Assembly: GCA_049509515.1 (NCBI GenBank)
Contig: JBEKZV010000010.1
Coordinates: 1 to 64,000 of the forward strand
Direction: 5' to 3'
Length of the DNA stretch: 64,000 nucleotides
Source of the DNA: JBEKCP01 sp049509515
GTDB taxonomy: Bacteria; Planctomycetota; Planctomycetia; Pirellulales; Thermoguttaceae
Shown here: piece by piece, positions 1 through 7,499 of the stretch
Numbering within the stretch: position 1 is the first letter of the stretch
Layout: the number at the start of each line of letters is the position of its first letter
Position numbers and translations under genes: made by a program
Notes under the pieces: generated by a model
Databases searched by the model: none
What the model was told of the DNA's origin: nothing
Seen by the model: the letters and a program-made list of their open reading frames with translations, nothing else

Positions 1-297
1 GCGGAGTCGATCACCGCGACGCCCAGCCATCCGTTCTGGGTCTGCGGCCTGGGCTGGCGGATGACCAAGCAACTCCAAGCCGGCAGTCGCATTCACTCGC
101 TATCGGGCGGAGTGCCGGTCGAGAAGGTCGAGACTCTGGGAGCCGGTTCATTGGGTGCCGACGCGGCCTACAACCTGATCGTGCCCGATGACAACAGCTA
201 TTTCGTCGGGGATCGAGGGATTCTCGTCCACGATAACACGCCGCGCAGGCCGACGGCGGCAATCGTGCCGGGGCTGATCGAGCGGGGAGCCCGCTAG
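1..297 (+). CDS. Hint-domain protein, C-terminal fragment
   Basis: The window opens inside this gene. The last 98 codons are present, in frame from base 1. They form the C-terminal half of a Hint (hedgehog/intein-type) self-processing domain: block TATPSHPFW, then YNLIVPDDNSYFVG and the terminal splice-like block ILVHDN. A short Pro/Arg-rich tail follows. In known families such domains sit near the end of large secreted or polymorphic-toxin-like proteins and release a C-terminal piece by autoproteolysis. Here only about 19 residues follow the Hint block, so no toxin domain is encoded after it in this copy. The N-terminal part and the catalytic first residue lie outside the window. Confidence 0.75.
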   Translation, partial: AESITATPSHPFWVCGLGWRMTKQLQAGSRIHSLSGGVPVEKVETLGAGSLGADAAYNLIVPDDNSYFVGDRGILVHDNTPRRPTAAIVPGLIERGAR

Positions 298-321
298 TAA
301 GACGCGGGCGGGATGCGGGAC

Positions 322-501
322 AACCGAATTCCGTCGGCAGCCGCCGGAAATCGGCCTGGTGCATGGCGGCCAGGGCCTGCTCGGCGTATTGCGGTCCGCG
401 GTGGCTATCGGCCGGAACGCTGGTGGCGAAGAGCACCGGGCGGGGATACCACAGCGGTAGGAGGGGCGACCTCTTGTAGCGTGGCTCGGTCGATGTGACC
501 G
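322..501 (-). pseudogene. decayed gene fragment, copy A (partner of 14705-14884)
   Basis: Read on the minus strand, this stretch encodes a run containing RPVLFATSVPADSHRG and QADFRRLPTEFG. It matches the plus-strand segment at 14705-14884 (RPVLLAASVPADSDHR, QADFRRLPTGFG) at roughly four of five bases. Differences fall at all codon positions, and neither copy has a complete gene around it, so both look like fossils of one family. The match stops just beside the 3' end of the Hint gene. Confidence 0.45.
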
Positions 502-839
502 ACGCAGGCAAGCCAGCCAACGGAGGTTCCGAGAATCGGGTAATTTCTGGGCAGAATCGGAAAACGCTTGAGTTGCTGGGAAGAAGTCAATACGTGGCAC
601 GGACTCCTCGTAGTCTTGTCATCTTTTTCCACGTCCTTGCGATTTCGGCTTGATGCTTCGGACACAGACGTCTCCTGTTTCTCCGACAGTCCGGGATAGC
701 TGGACTCGCCACTAGGCCGTTTCGGCTCACCGTCGCTGTTGAGCATATGGCCCGCATCGTCGAGAACGACGGCGAGTCAGCGGCCGAAGGACCGCAATTG
801 CAACGATGGCCACGAGAACCGCGGCGTGTTGGACACCGG
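502..839. other. intergenic, nothing recognised
   Basis: No convincing coding, RNA or repeat signal was found between the decayed fragment and the hydrolase gene. Short open frames here overlap each other on both strands and look like chance frames. Confidence 0.5.
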
Positions 840-2165
840 TTATTTCAACTGCTTGATCCATCCGGCAATGTCCTCGATAACGACCTTCGCGACATTACCG
901 GGGGTCAAGTATTCTGCGGGGGTGATCTTGCCTGAGCCCTCCATAAAGAGATGATTCAGCTTGGGATAGGAAATGAAGGTGACGCTCTTCTGTGACGCCA
1001 GCGTCTTCTTCCACCCGGCAAAATCCTCCTTCGTCACCTGATAGTCGCGCTCCCCCTGCAAGATCAGCATGGGCTTCAGCAATGTCTTGGCCTCTTCGGC
1101 CGGATCGTATCCCCGCAACTCCAGCCAATACTTCGGTGGAACTCCCAGCGGCAGGTCGCTCTTCGGGGTATCCTCGGTCAGCTTCGCCGACTTGACCGTG
1201 GCCACCTGTCGCTCGATCTCTTCGAGCTGCTGCTGAGCCTCCTTGGTGAGCTTTCCATCCAGGGACAGGACGTATCGGGCCTGGTCGAGCACGATGTCTT
1301 CCAATCGCCGTGTCGATCCTGCCAGGCTGATGAAGCCGGCAATCCCATCCTCGGCCTTGCCGATTCGTGGCAGCATCGTGCCGCCCAGGCTATGGCCCAG
1401 CACAACGATTCGCCGGGCGTCGATCTTTTCCTGAGATGCCAAAAGCCGGACGGCGGCAACGGCATCGTCGATGGTTTCCTCTTTGACGGTGATGATATTG
1501 ACCGACGCAGCCATCGAGGCGGAATGCTGCTTCGTGCGTTTCTCGTAACGCAAAACGGCGATTCCCTGGGAGGCCAAGCCGTGGGCCAGATCCCGGAAGG
1601 GCTTATTCGGGCCGATGCTTTCGTCCCGGTCGTTCGGGCCGGAACCGTGAACGAGCACAACGCCAGGAAACGGCCCCTTGCCCTTGGGGAGCGTTAGCGT
1701 GCCCGGCAGGCTCCAAACGCCGCTGCCCACCTGGATCTGCTTCGCCTCGAATTTCGAGGAATCGACGTAGGTGGGTGGCTTGTATCTCCCGGATGGGACG
1801 GAGAAAAGGCCGGTGATCTTGTTGCCGTCGAAAACGACCTTCGTGTCGAGTTTCCCTCGTTGGAATTCGCAGGTCACATAAACGACATCGTACTGCTTGA
1901 TCTTCTCCGTCGTGGTGTCCGTCGCCCGCCGGAACTGGCCGCATTGCGTGGCCAGGCCGTCCCACAGCACTTTCAGCTTCTCGGCAGGCAGGGCCTGCTT
2001 CATGGTTGCGTCGAACGGTTCGACCGCCTTGTCGAACTGGCCAGCGGCCATCTGGGCTACAAGCGCCTTTGCCATTTCCAGTTGTTTGGCGGATTGGCCA
2101 ACCGAGGCGGCTGGCGACTGAGCAGCGACCACGGCTGCGGTGCAGAGGATTACGGTGTGGAACAT
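840..2165 (-). CDS. secreted alpha/beta hydrolase with N-terminal DUF3887-like domain
   Basis: A 441-residue protein beginning with a signal peptide (FHTVILCTAAVVAAQ). Residues about 30-125 form a small alpha+beta domain of the DUF3887 type that often precedes hydrolases. Residues about 145-440 are an alpha/beta hydrolase of the dienelactone hydrolase/prolyl oligopeptidase-like group: oxyanion-hole motif LVHGSGPNDRD near 171, nucleophile elbow GHSLGG (Ser259), acid in QGERDYQV (Asp374) and His405 in PKLNHLF. The triad is complete, so it should be an active esterase or peptidase outside the cytoplasm; the substrate is unknown. The ATG at 2165 is preferred because GGGAG lies 8 nt upstream; an in-frame TTG five codons earlier overlaps that ribosome binding site. 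It stands alone, separated from the M56 operon by about 70 bp. Confidence 0.85.
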   Translation of the reverse strand: MFHTVILCTAAVVAAQSPAASVGQSAKQLEMAKALVAQMAAGQFDKAVEPFDATMKQALPAEKLKVLWDGLATQCGQFRRATDTTTEKIKQYDVVYVTCEFQRGKLDTKVVFDGNKITGLFSVPSGRYKPPTYVDSSKFEAKQIQVGSGVWSLPGTLTLPKGKGPFPGVVLVHGSGPNDRDESIGPNKPFRDLAHGLASQGIAVLRYEKRTKQHSASMAASVNIITVKEETIDDAVAAVRLLASQEKIDARRIVVLGHSLGGTMLPRIGKAEDGIAGFISLAGSTRRLEDIVLDQARYVLSLDGKLTKEAQQQLEEIERQVATVKSAKLTEDTPKSDLPLGVPPKYWLELRGYDPAEEAKTLLKPMLILQGERDYQVTKEDFAGWKKTLASQKSVTFISYPKLNHLFMEGSGKITPAEYLTPGNVAKVVIEDIAGWIKQLK

Positions 2166-2237
2166 GATTGTGACTCCCAAGACTTAGGTAGTTAAACGGA
2201 TACGTAGATGTAGGACGTTCCGTGGTAGCTTGCACCG

Positions 2238-5200
2238 CTACCGCCTCTGGTCAGGCGACTGATCCTCGGCAAACTCTTCCTCAGCGGGCGCCGTTCCCGA
2301 GGGCGAAATACGCTCCGGAACGGCCGCGGGTGGCCCAGCGGGCGAGGCCGTGGATGGTTTCGCCGGCTTGACTTCAGGCAGAATATGCTTCAGGCCGACC
2401 GCTCGTCGCTTAGCCTCCTGGCGAATGGCATCAACGACCTGCGGGCCAAACAATTCCTGGAGGCGGCTGGCCGCCTGCCGATAAGTTTCAAGTTGCTGCC
2501 ACTGCCGAGCGGTCTGGGGTTCGCCGCGGAGTTGGGCCTTCTGGACCCAGTCCACAAAAAACCTGGCCAGAAGGCTGGCCTGATCCGGGTAGGGTTCGGG
2601 AAAGGCGTCACTGTCGAGTTTCTCGCCGGAGAGCCCGCGATACGCGGCCTTCTCCCCGGTAATGGTCGCAATCGCCTTGGCCGCCCGTTGACGATACTGG
2701 AAATGCACTAGGGCTTGTCCCTTGACCATGAGCCGCTTCAGGTGCGAATCCTGGGCGGCGATTTCCTTCAGGAGCGGCAGGTGCGTCCGATCCAGGCCCA
2801 GTGATTTTATCGGCCCACGCGCCAAAAAATCCACATCCAGACCGAAACCGTCGCCATCCCCGCCAGTCTCAGCCAGTTGGTAGCAGCGGACCGCATATTG
2901 TTGCTCACGATCATCCCAAGCAAACGGCACAAGCAAGTTGTCGGGAATCCGCACCGGCCCCTCGCCCTCGGTGTATGCCTTGGGGTCGGGGTTGAGTCTC
3001 CCGGTGACCTGATGAAAGTACACATGGGGTGCGATATGGAAATCAATGCCTTTGCCTCCCTGATAATCCTGGTGGTGGAACATGGCGAAGATTGCCACGC
3101 GGCGAAGGGCTTTGGCGGCAACCGCCTGGTCGGACAGTTGGGCCAGCACCCACGCGGCGTAGACCGCTCGCCGGGCATCGGGGCCATCCAAGATCGGCTC
3201 CAATGCCTTGACGGTTTTCTCGCCGCCGCAAGTCGCCAGGATTCGCATCGTGGATTCCTCGCAAGGCTTGCCCAGGCAGGAAAGCACGGCTTCCTCGCGT
3301 GCGGCCCGCTCGGCCGCGCCTGTCGGCGGAGTGTCCATCAGCGATTTGGCCGCCAGCTCGCGAACGTTTAGATCTTCGGCGTCCAACTGGGCGTACAGAT
3401 CTTGCCCTGCCCCTCGGACGCCCAACCTCGCGCCGGCCGCCTGGGCGGCGGCACGAATGGCGGCATTCTCGGAACCCATGAGTTTCCGAACCTCGGGAGC
3501 GAGGTCCTTGAGGTCATAAGTCACCGCCGCCCTCAAGATGGCCTGTGCGGCGGCCGCGAAGTCATAAGTCGCCGGCGCCCTCAAGATGGCCTGTGCGGTA
3601 GCCGCCATTTCGCCATTGGTGTCTTCGCCCCCGGCGGAAACCGTCGGTTCGCCAGCCAACACCTTCATTGCCCGGCGGACCTGCGGCCCGAACCGTTTTT
3701 CCTTGTCCTCGGCTGCACGGTCGCAATAGCTGCCCAGGATCAACGGGTCGGTCTCCTCGTCCATCAACGGGGCCAGCAACTCGCGGACGTCCCGACCCTG
3801 ATTCATTTCGTACATAAGCAGATTGGGCAATGCGTCGGGCGACATGAGTTTGGCCCTGGCTGCACGCAACATTGCCAGCTTGCGGCCGGACGGGGTTTCC
3901 GCCATCACAATGCCCTGCAGAACGTGGTCGTTGGCAACGTCAATGTCATTCCCTACAAGCACGTCCAGCACGTCTTTCTGGGCCTGTTGGCCGTCGTCGA
4001 TCGCCAGGTACGCGGCGACCGCGTCTTCCCGAACAAAGGACCGCTTATCCCGCATCAGCGCCCGGATCTGCGGCAGGGCATCCTTGTCCTTCCAGGCGGT
4101 GAGGATCGACAGGGCCGGAATCTGGCCGCTATGGCCGGTGTCCCCCAGCATCTGCATCACCAACGGGCGGAGTTCTCGCACACTGAGCTTGGCCAGATCA
4201 CCCATTCGCTGGCGGAAGTGCTCACTGGTTTCTTTGAAGCCGCCCCATTCTTTGAGAAGCGTCGCCTGGTCCTTGGTCAAGCCATGGTTTGCTGGATCGA
4301 TCTTCGCCAGGGCCCGGTAGGCCTGGACGGCCGAACCCCAGTTGTGGCCGGCCGCAATCGGCCGGAGCAGTTCGACGCTGGCTGGCCCGCCAATCTCGCC
4401 CAGCAGACGGATCGCTTCGACGTGCTCGAAACGCGCATCGTCGAGCTTCTGGAGCAACGGTTTGAGGATGTCTGTCGCTCGGTCCTTGTGTCCGGCCAAC
4501 CAGGCCCATCTGGCCCTCACCAGCAGATCGGGAACACTCGCGACCTGGGTGCTGGCCTGGTCCAGGAGCCGGGCGACACGAGGATCGGCAGCCGACTTTT
4601 CGAGCTGCCGCAGGGCCCCATAACGCAGCGGGCTCTTCTCATCGCCGGCCTTGGCGATCAGGGCATCGGTCAACTCTTGGCGCACGGGGACGTTGTGGAG
4701 GATGCGCAGACACTGCTGGGCGACCTTGGAATTCTTGTCATCCAGGCCCACAATGAGTTGAGCGACAATCTGTTCTCGCCGCTTGCTCAGCCAATTCACG
4801 GCCTGCTCGTAATAGGGAAGCGTTTCATCGGGTGTGGCAAGGGCCGCGATTCTCCGGCGCGCCTCGTCTGCCAACGACTTGGCCGACACTCCGGGAAAGT
4901 CGCTCGTTTCATTGCCGATGGTGTCGGCCGCGGGTTTGCCGCTGTCGGCAGGCGTGGCTTCCTCCGATACTTCCGTGGATTCAGCGGCGCCCGGCTGCCC
5001 TGCGTCGCCTTGGCGAGCGGAGACATGAAACCCGAAAGCCGTGGCAAGGATTGCCACTAAGGCCAGGATGGCCCCCGCCGACGGGGCGGCTGAAATGGTC
5101 GCCTCGCCCGGCAGCCGCAGGACGCGGCGGATCCGCGCGGAAAGCGATCCGCCGGCGGCGCCCAAGGCCAGGCCCGAGGAGGCAAGACACGGCGGCTGCC

Positions 5201-6185
5201 GGCACAGTTCCGCCAGGGAGGCGAGCGCGCGGGCGTACAACAACCGGTCGCCCGCCGCGGCCGCAAGCTCGTCGCAGCAGTTCTCGCGCTCGACGCGGAT
5301 CTGACGCGATACCCACCACACGGCCGGATGATAAAAAAGTAGCGTTTCGACGGCCGTCTGCACCAAATTCAGCAGATAGTCACAACGGCGGAGATGGGCC
5401 AGCTCATGGGCCAGGATCAGTTCCAGTTGCTGTGGCGGCAATTCGGCCAGAACGCTCGCCGGCACCAGGATCACCGGCCGCAGCCAGCCGATCAGCGTGG
5501 GCACCGCGACCCGCGCAGAAACCAGCAGCTTCACCGGGCCCAGCAGGGCAAATTGTCCCAGCAGCTTCGCCAACATCTGTCCGGTCGTGTCGGGCGCCTC
5601 CCGCGTGCCCACGCGGCGAAGCCGCCCCAGTTGCCACCATCCACCCAGATGCCAGACGGCTATCACCAGCGCGCCGGCCAGCCATCCGCCGACCAACCAT
5701 GGCAGGGCCGGCCGTAAAGCAAGCGACGCTCGCGCTGCCAACCCGAGGTCCACCACGGGCCGATTCCCCACCGCGCGCCGATTCTCCACCGTGGCCCGAT
5801 TCTCCACCACGGGTTGCGCAGCCAGGTCCGTTGCTGGCGGCAAGGCGGCCTCCTGCTGCAGTTGGTTCTGCGCAGAATCGATCCGCGCCGGCTGAACCGA
5901 GGCGTCTGCCGGTGGCTCCGCAGTGACTGTTGCCTCCTCGACGGCTATCGGCGCCGGGGCGGGGGACCCCGTCGCGAGCCAAGCGGTCAGGGGTACCGCG
6001 CAGGCCATCACCACCAGTGCGACCCAGCCGACCAAGTAACGGACGTTGGGCGAACGGCCTCGAAGGACCCGCAACGCCGCGGCCAGCATCGCAGCAATGA
6101 CCGCCCCCTGCCAAAGAAAGTGCAGCAATCCCCAACCGAGACGTTCCACAAGCGGACTGAACAGAAACAGGCGAATCGCACTCAT
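2238..6185 (-). CDS. BlaR1-type M56 sensor peptidase fused to HEAT repeats
   Basis: A 1315-residue membrane protein. Transmembrane segments lie near residues 18-40, 50-70, 160-182 and 370-390. The zinc-peptidase signature HELAH (260-264) and the following ERENCCDELA block are those of family M56 (BlaR1/MecR1). BlaR1 normally ends in a penicillin-binding sensor domain; here the region after the last membrane segment (about 440-1050) is a long set of HEAT/ARM-like helical repeats, followed by a Pro-rich tail. By analogy, an external signal would activate the cytoplasmic protease, which cleaves the partner repressor. The start codon overlaps the stop of the BlaI-like gene (ATGA), so the two are translationally coupled. 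A Pro/Ala-rich linker with the microrepeat VENRATVENRRAVGNR sits near 127-142. The ligand of the HEAT region is unknown. Confidence 0.88.
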   Translation of the reverse strand: MSAIRLFLFSPLVERLGWGLLHFLWQGAVIAAMLAAALRVLRGRSPNVRYLVGWVALVVMACAVPLTAWLATGSPAPAPIAVEEATVTAEPPADASVQPARIDSAQNQLQQEAALPPATDLAAQPVVENRATVENRRAVGNRPVVDLGLAARASLALRPALPWLVGGWLAGALVIAVWHLGGWWQLGRLRRVGTREAPDTTGQMLAKLLGQFALLGPVKLLVSARVAVPTLIGWLRPVILVPASVLAELPPQQLELILAHELAHLRRCDYLLNLVQTAVETLLFYHPAVWWVSRQIRVERENCCDELAAAAGDRLLYARALASLAELCRQPPCLASSGLALGAAGGSLSARIRRVLRLPGEATISAAPSAGAILALVAILATAFGFHVSARQGDAGQPGAAESTEVSEEATPADSGKPAADTIGNETSDFPGVSAKSLADEARRRIAALATPDETLPYYEQAVNWLSKRREQIVAQLIVGLDDKNSKVAQQCLRILHNVPVRQELTDALIAKAGDEKSPLRYGALRQLEKSAADPRVARLLDQASTQVASVPDLLVRARWAWLAGHKDRATDILKPLLQKLDDARFEHVEAIRLLGEIGGPASVELLRPIAAGHNWGSAVQAYRALAKIDPANHGLTKDQATLLKEWGGFKETSEHFRQRMGDLAKLSVRELRPLVMQMLGDTGHSGQIPALSILTAWKDKDALPQIRALMRDKRSFVREDAVAAYLAIDDGQQAQKDVLDVLVGNDIDVANDHVLQGIVMAETPSGRKLAMLRAARAKLMSPDALPNLLMYEMNQGRDVRELLAPLMDEETDPLILGSYCDRAAEDKEKRFGPQVRRAMKVLAGEPTVSAGGEDTNGEMAATAQAILRAPATYDFAAAAQAILRAAVTYDLKDLAPEVRKLMGSENAAIRAAAQAAGARLGVRGAGQDLYAQLDAEDLNVRELAAKSLMDTPPTGAAERAAREEAVLSCLGKPCEESTMRILATCGGEKTVKALEPILDGPDARRAVYAAWVLAQLSDQAVAAKALRRVAIFAMFHHQDYQGGKGIDFHIAPHVYFHQVTGRLNPDPKAYTEGEGPVRIPDNLLVPFAWDDREQQYAVRCYQLAETGGDGDGFGLDVDFLARGPIKSLGLDRTHLPLLKEIAAQDSHLKRLMVKGQALVHFQYRQRAAKAIATITGEKAAYRGLSGEKLDSDAFPEPYPDQASLLARFFVDWVQKAQLRGEPQTARQWQQLETYRQAASRLQELFGPQVVDAIRQEAKRRAVGLKHILPEVKPAKPSTASPAGPPAAVPERISPSGTAPAEEEFAEDQSPDQRR
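3510..3605. repeat. 48-bp in-frame tandem duplication
   Basis: Two adjacent 48-bp units (3510-3557 and 3558-3605) differ at only a few bases and encode two 16-residue copies, AQAILRAPATYDF and AQAILRAAVTYDL, in the HEAT region of the M56 protein. The frame is kept, so this adds two helices' worth of sequence. It looks recent. Confidence 0.8.
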
Positions 6186-6574
6186 GGGGTTCTCCTTTCG
6201 ATTTCGTCCAGCAGGACGCGGATTTCAGACAACTCCTCGGCGGAGACGTTCTTGCTGCTGAGGGCCTGCATCACCAACTGCTGGGCGGAGCCCTGGAAAA
6301 CGCGATCCATCAAGTCGGCGACAAGCTGCCGCTGGGTCTTGTCGGCGGGAACGCGCGGCCGATAGACGTGGGTCCGCTGGCTTTCATCCCGCTCCAGCAG
6401 CCTTTTGGCGGCCATGATCTGCATCAGTTTCAGCACGGTCGTGTAGCCCGTGCGTTTCCGCCGATCGAGCACCGCTTGGACTTGCCGCACGGTGCTGGGG
6501 CCTAGTTCCCACAGGACGTGCAGGATTTCCAACTCCCCGTCGGTGGGTCGGGGCAGCGACTCTTTTCGTGACAT
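6182..6574 (-). CDS. BlaI/MecI/CopY-family repressor
   Basis: A 130-residue winged-helix repressor. The N-terminal block LPRPTDGELEILHVLW, followed by VRQVQAVLDRRKRTGYTTVL, is the typical BlaI/MecI DNA-binding domain. The C-terminal half (QRQLVADLMDRVFQGSAQQ) is the usual dimerisation region that the partner M56 peptidase cleaves. The ATG at 6574 is chosen because GGAGG lies 5 nt upstream; an in-frame TTG six codons earlier would overlap that site. It is first in an operon with the M56-HEAT sensor, and two dyad operators overlap its own promoter, so autorepression is expected. The regulon beyond this operon is not visible here. Confidence 0.93.
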   Translation of the reverse strand: MSRKESLPRPTDGELEILHVLWELGPSTVRQVQAVLDRRKRTGYTTVLKLMQIMAAKRLLERDESQRTHVYRPRVPADKTQRQLVADLMDRVFQGSAQQLVMQALSSKNVSAEELSEIRVLLDEIERRTP

Positions 6575-6602
6575 GGCTTCCTCCAGAGTCAAGACAGCCT
6601 CT

Positions 6603-6630
6603 ATTATACGAAAGTCTTCGTCTTTGTCAA
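6603..6630 (-). promoter_or_regulatory. sigma-70 promoter of the BlaI/M56 operon
   Basis: On the minus strand TTGACA (6630-6625) and TATAAT (6608-6603) are separated by 16 bp. Both hexamers match the consensus perfectly. The start codon lies about 30 bp downstream of the -10 element. Confidence 0.85.
6608..6621. promoter_or_regulatory. putative BlaI operator 1
   Basis: ACGAA-AGTC-TTCGT, a perfect 5-bp inverted repeat with a 4-bp spacer, overlapping the -10 element and the spacer. Binding would block RNA polymerase. Confidence 0.75.
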
Positions 6631-6643
6631 CGAAGGTGTTCGT
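6630..6643. promoter_or_regulatory. putative BlaI operator 2
   Basis: ACGAA-GGTG-TTCGT, the same dyad as operator 1, 22 bp away centre to centre (two helical turns) and touching the -35 element. The helical phasing favours binding of two dimers on one face. Confidence 0.75.
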
Positions 6644-6980
6644 ATTGTTTGCGGCGTGTCCTGGCCGGCAATGCGGATGTCGTGCCCTGTCAAGGACTTA
6701 GGGAGTCAGTGCGGGACGGCATTCGCGGTAGAATTGCCGTCGCAGTGTATCGCACGCCTTAGTCGGATGAATCATCATTGGACACGATCAGTCGCAGATC
6801 GCCCACTGCAAGTGCGGCCGTGAGATCGCCGTGATCCGGTCCTCTGGCAGTTCCTTCAATGTCTGCTCCTCCTCACCGACGGCCCTGAACTCCACGTCCA
6901 CTATGATGTATCCGCATCCGCCCGGGGCCGCGTCCCACCTGAAGCATTTTCCGTCTGCTTGCGCGCGGAGGAGGGGCACG

Positions 6981-7067
6981 CCGACGCGCGCTGGGAGCGC
7001 GATGCCGTCGAGCAGAGCTGGACCGTCCCAGCTACCCGTGGCGCGCGAAACCAGCCATTACACGACG
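6981..7067. repeat. 87-bp dispersed repeat, copy 1 (other copy 9916-10002)
   Basis: A non-coding stretch from CCGACGCGCG to CATTACACGACG that recurs at 9916-10002 in the same orientation with roughly 85% identity. Copy 1 lies 11 bp before the long repeat starting at 7079. The rest of 6650-6980 shows no convincing gene; a 63-codon minus-strand frame at 6788-6979 lacks supporting features. Confidence 0.75.
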
Positions 7068-7078
7068 CCTTTGCCGGG

Positions 7079-7487
7079 ACCGTGCACACCTGTCGAGATG
7101 ACCGGCAATACCGAGGAGAGGAACCCGCCCGCGGGACGTGCGTGGGTCCGGCGGGGCGGGTTCCGCCGAAGCCTTCCTAGCCCGGGCCGGATGCCCAATC
7201 CGGAAAGCATTTCGGACCCTTTCTTGAGGCTTGAGGCCGGATCCCTGGGCGTCGCGTGAGGCTCATCCCCGGCCTCCATCTCGACACTGCTCTCGGGCGC
7301 TCACCACTAGCCCGGATTACTCGTGGCCAAACACTAGCCCGAAGCGCAAGCGAGGGAGTGGCAACGAGCTACCCTCGCTCGCGCGTCGGGCTAGGTCGAA
7401 CACCCTGCTGCTGGATGCCCCGCCCATGAATAATCCGGGCTGGGGGCTGGCCCGAACTCAATCGCCGTCTCCGGCGGCGCGGCCAGC
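7079..7487. repeat. ~410-bp direct repeat, copy 1 (other copy 12047-12456)
   Basis: This block recurs at 12047-12456 at about 90% identity with only single-base indels. It contains the internal palindromic motif GCCCGAAGCGCAAGCGAGGG and, further on, CCCTCGCTCGCGCGTCGGGC, so part can fold into a long hairpin. No frame is conserved between the copies. It looks like a dispersed non-coding element, not a gene. Confidence 0.85.
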
Positions 7488-7499
7488 CGGGCGCAACGC

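Noticed and set aside
3402..5060. 552-codon plus-strand frame opposite the M56-HEAT gene
   Set aside because: Antisense of an intact, well supported gene; no recognisable domain or ribosome binding site.
6788..6979. 63-codon minus-strand frame in the repeat-bearing gap
   Set aside because: No ribosome binding site or family match, and partly adjacent to non-coding repeats; kept out of the gene list.
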